Below, piece after piece: positions 17,987 to 19,386 of a stretch of 19,386 nt of DNA. The DNA comes from an uncultured Gemmatimonadota bacterium (GTDB taxonomy: Bacteria > Gemmatimonadota > Gemmatimonadetes > Gemmatimonadales > Gemmatimonadaceae), in the NCBI GenBank assembly GCA_946478895.1, contig CAMLDY010000045.1, positions 1 to 19,386 on the forward strand, given 5' to 3'. The stretch's first letter is position 1, and every line of letters starts with the position of its first letter. A model generated the notes under the pieces. The model made no database searches. It saw nothing but the letters and a program-made list of their open reading frames with translations, and had not been told where the DNA came from. A program made the position numbers and the translations under genes.

Positions 17987-18967
17987 TCAGCGTTTGTGGA
18001 AACGCGGCAGCTCCATCGGCGTCGCACGCCTGGCGGCGCGGGGAAGCGCGAGCGTAAACGTCGAGCCGACACCTTCCTCGCTCTCGAGAGTGATGTCGGC
18101 CCCCATGCCGCGCGCCAGGCCGCGACTGATCGGCAGGCCGAGCCCGGTGCCATCGGTGGTGCGGGTGAGACCGCGATCGAGCTGGACGAACGGCTCGAAT
18201 ACGGACTCCTGCTTGTCGACCGGGATTCCGACACCCGTGTCGGCGACGTGGATGGAGACGCTCTTTTCGCCGACCGTACACGCGACCCGGATGCGCCCGC
18301 CGGCGGGAGTGAACTTCACCGCGTTTGAGACCAGGTTGATCATGATCTGTCGCAGCTTGTCGGGATCGGTGCGCACGTAGACGTTGGCCGCAGGCATGTC
18401 GCAGCGGTACTCCAGGTCTTTCGCGCGCGCGAGCGGACTCACCACCGCGTCGAGATCGACGACGAGCGCGCGCACGGAGACCTCGATGATGTCGAACTTG
18501 ACCTCGGTTGCCTCGAGGCGGGTGAAGTTGAGGATGTCGTTGATGATGCCGAGGAGGTGTTCCTGGCTGCGCTTGATGCGGCCGAGGTCGGCGCGCTGGG
18601 CTTCGGTGAGGGGCCCGCGCAGCTCCATCTCCAGCAGATCGACGTAGCCGCCGATGGAATTGAGGGGGGTTCGGAGCTCGTGACTCATGACGGCGAGAAA
18701 TTCCGCCTTCGAGCGGTTGGCGGCGTCGGCGGCCGCCCAGGCTTTTCGCGCCTCGCTGATCGCGGCCCGCAATTCCTCATTAGTTAAGGCCAGCTCGTGC
18801 GCGAGCTCCCGGGCTTCGGTGGTCTGATGCTCGAGCTGTCGCGCCTGGGTCTGGAGGACGTTGTTGCTTTCCTCGAGTGCTGCCATGCGCGCGGCCGCGA
18901 CCTCGCGCTGTCTGGACATTCGGACAGCACGAATGACGGCGTTGACCTTTGGGAAGGTGAATGGCAT
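17987..18967 (-). CDS. Sensor histidine kinase with N-terminal coiled coil
   Basis: Soluble 326-aa histidine kinase without a recognisable sensor domain. Residues about 18-85 form a long coiled coil with heptad-like Leu/Ala spacing, the HisKA domain has H96 (SHELRTP), and the ATPase domain shows N215 (NLVSNAVKF), DTGVGIP 243-249, FEPF 257-260 and GTGLGLP 273-279. It lacks its own receiver domain and no cognate response regulator is adjacent, so it may act on the receivers of the two hybrid kinases downstream. I chose the ATG at 18967; the frame can be extended to a GTG at 19066, but the extra 33 residues are Arg/Ser-rich, look like translated intergenic DNA, and have no family match that I know. 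It is the promoter-proximal gene of the - strand group. Confidence 0.88.
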   Translation of the reverse strand: MPFTFPKVNAVIRAVRMSRQREVAAARMAALEESNNVLQTQARQLEHQTTEARELAHELALTNEELRAAISEARKAWAAADAANRSKAEFLAVMSHELRTPLNSIGGYVDLLEMELRGPLTEAQRADLGRIKRSQEHLLGIINDILNFTRLEATEVKFDIIEVSVRALVVDLDAVVSPLARAKDLEYRCDMPAANVYVRTDPDKLRQIMINLVSNAVKFTPAGGRIRVACTVGEKSVSIHVADTGVGIPVDKQESVFEPFVQLDRGLTRTTDGTGLGLPISRGLARGMGADITLESEEGVGSTFTLALPRAARRATPMELPRFHKR

Positions 18968-19163
18968 TTTCGCGCCCGCACTACGGGTTACTCTAGTGAC
19001 GTTTCGCCATAGCCTGCCGACACTCGAAGGCCGGTTTGGTGCGCGGGAGCGTACTAAAATCGGCACTCAACGCAGATTTGTGATGTGGCCGGACGGCGCG
19101 CGATGGAGAAAAACGGACGGTGCCTAAGGCCAACCTTCGCGTTTATCTTCAGGTCTCTAGGTC
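18968..19163. other. Divergent intergenic region
   Basis: These 196 bases separate the - strand kinase group from the + strand tRNA, so promoters for both directions should lie here. I could not pick out a -35/-10 pair good enough to report on either strand, and found no strong inverted repeat. Short open frames that cross it look like chance extensions. Confidence 0.5.
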
Positions 19164-19236
<73 letters not shown>

Positions 19237-19240
19237 TTTA

Positions 19241-19386
19241 ATGGCGCGAAAAACCACCAAGCAGCCCGACGTGTCGCGGGCACTCAACGCAATTCGCCGC
19301 ATGGTGCGCGGACTGCGCTCGGCGGCAGAAACGGTCGAGCGGGAATTCCGGATCAGCGCGGCGCAGCTGTTCGTGCTCAGCGAGCT
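19241..19386 (+). CDS. MarR-family transcriptional regulator, 5' part only
   Basis: The first 48 codons are present and the gene runs off the window. The N-terminus has a basic start followed by ALNAIRRMVRGLRSAAETVE and ISAAQLFVLSEL, which match the dimerisation helix and the beginning of the DNA-binding domain in MarR proteins; these are dimeric winged-helix regulators that usually repress and respond to small molecules. The ATG comes only 4 nt after the tRNA-Lys 3' end and lacks a ribosome binding site; a second in-frame ATG at 19301 would cut into the first helix. The target genes cannot be told from the window. Confidence 0.75.
   Translation, partial: MARKTTKQPDVSRALNAIRRMVRGLRSAAETVEREFRISAAQLFVLSE

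Noticed and set aside
18968..19066. N-terminal extension of the coiled-coil kinase from a GTG at 19066
   Set aside because: The extra 33 residues are Arg/Ser-rich, without helix or domain character, and look like translated intergenic DNA.

Overview
The window is a GC-rich, gene-dense bacterial segment. The organism is Gram-negative: there is a TonB-dependent outer-membrane receptor, several lipoprotein signals and periplasmic c-type cytochromes. The gene mix (PQQ dehydrogenase, caa3 oxidase, large PAS kinases, a receptor signal peptide ending in SAQ) suggests a Gemmatimonadota-like or Acidobacteriota-like soil or aquatic bacterium. That placement is inference; no rRNA or other phylogenetic marker is present.

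Region 1 (93-8637, + strand) reads as one tightly packed operon of eight genes, nearly all overlapping by 4 nt. The order is: a PQQ-dependent methanol/alcohol dehydrogenase with the extra aspartate typical of lanthanide-dependent (XoxF-type) enzymes; a XoxJ/MxaJ-like periplasmic binding protein; a lipoprotein cytochrome c; cytochrome c oxidase subunit II with a fused cytochrome c domain (caa3 type); subunit I; subunit III; a small four-helix-like membrane protein; and a CtaG-type oxidase assembly factor fused to a cytochrome c domain. Together they could carry electrons from alcohol oxidation through c hemes to O2 without other electron carriers. Subunit I lacks the usual D-channel and K-channel entry residues.

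Region 2 (8644-18967, - strand) holds six genes, listed here in transcription order from high to low coordinate. They are a coiled-coil histidine kinase (17987-18967), a 226-aa protein of unknown function, a GAF-PAS-PAS-PAS hybrid kinase with a C-terminal receiver, a second hybrid kinase (receiver-PAS-PAS-kinase plus a C-terminal RsbRD-like helical domain), a TonB-dependent receptor whose plug resembles the PQQ receptor PqqU/YncD, and a formate/nitrite-type channel. The last gene converges on the respiratory operon with only 6 nt between stop codons. No DNA-binding response regulator is encoded with the three kinases.

Region 3 (19164 to the end, + strand) has a tRNA-Lys(TTT) followed after 4 nt by the start of a MarR-family regulator that runs off the window.

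A plausible joint reading is that the receptor supplies PQQ or a metal chelate, the operon oxidises methanol or another alcohol to the level of formaldehyde/formate and respires the electrons, the FNT channel moves formate or another small anion, and the kinases sense redox or nutrient state. Only the first respiratory link is strongly supported by sequence; the rest is inference. No pqq biosynthesis genes, heme A synthesis genes, mobile elements or CRISPR arrays are visible.
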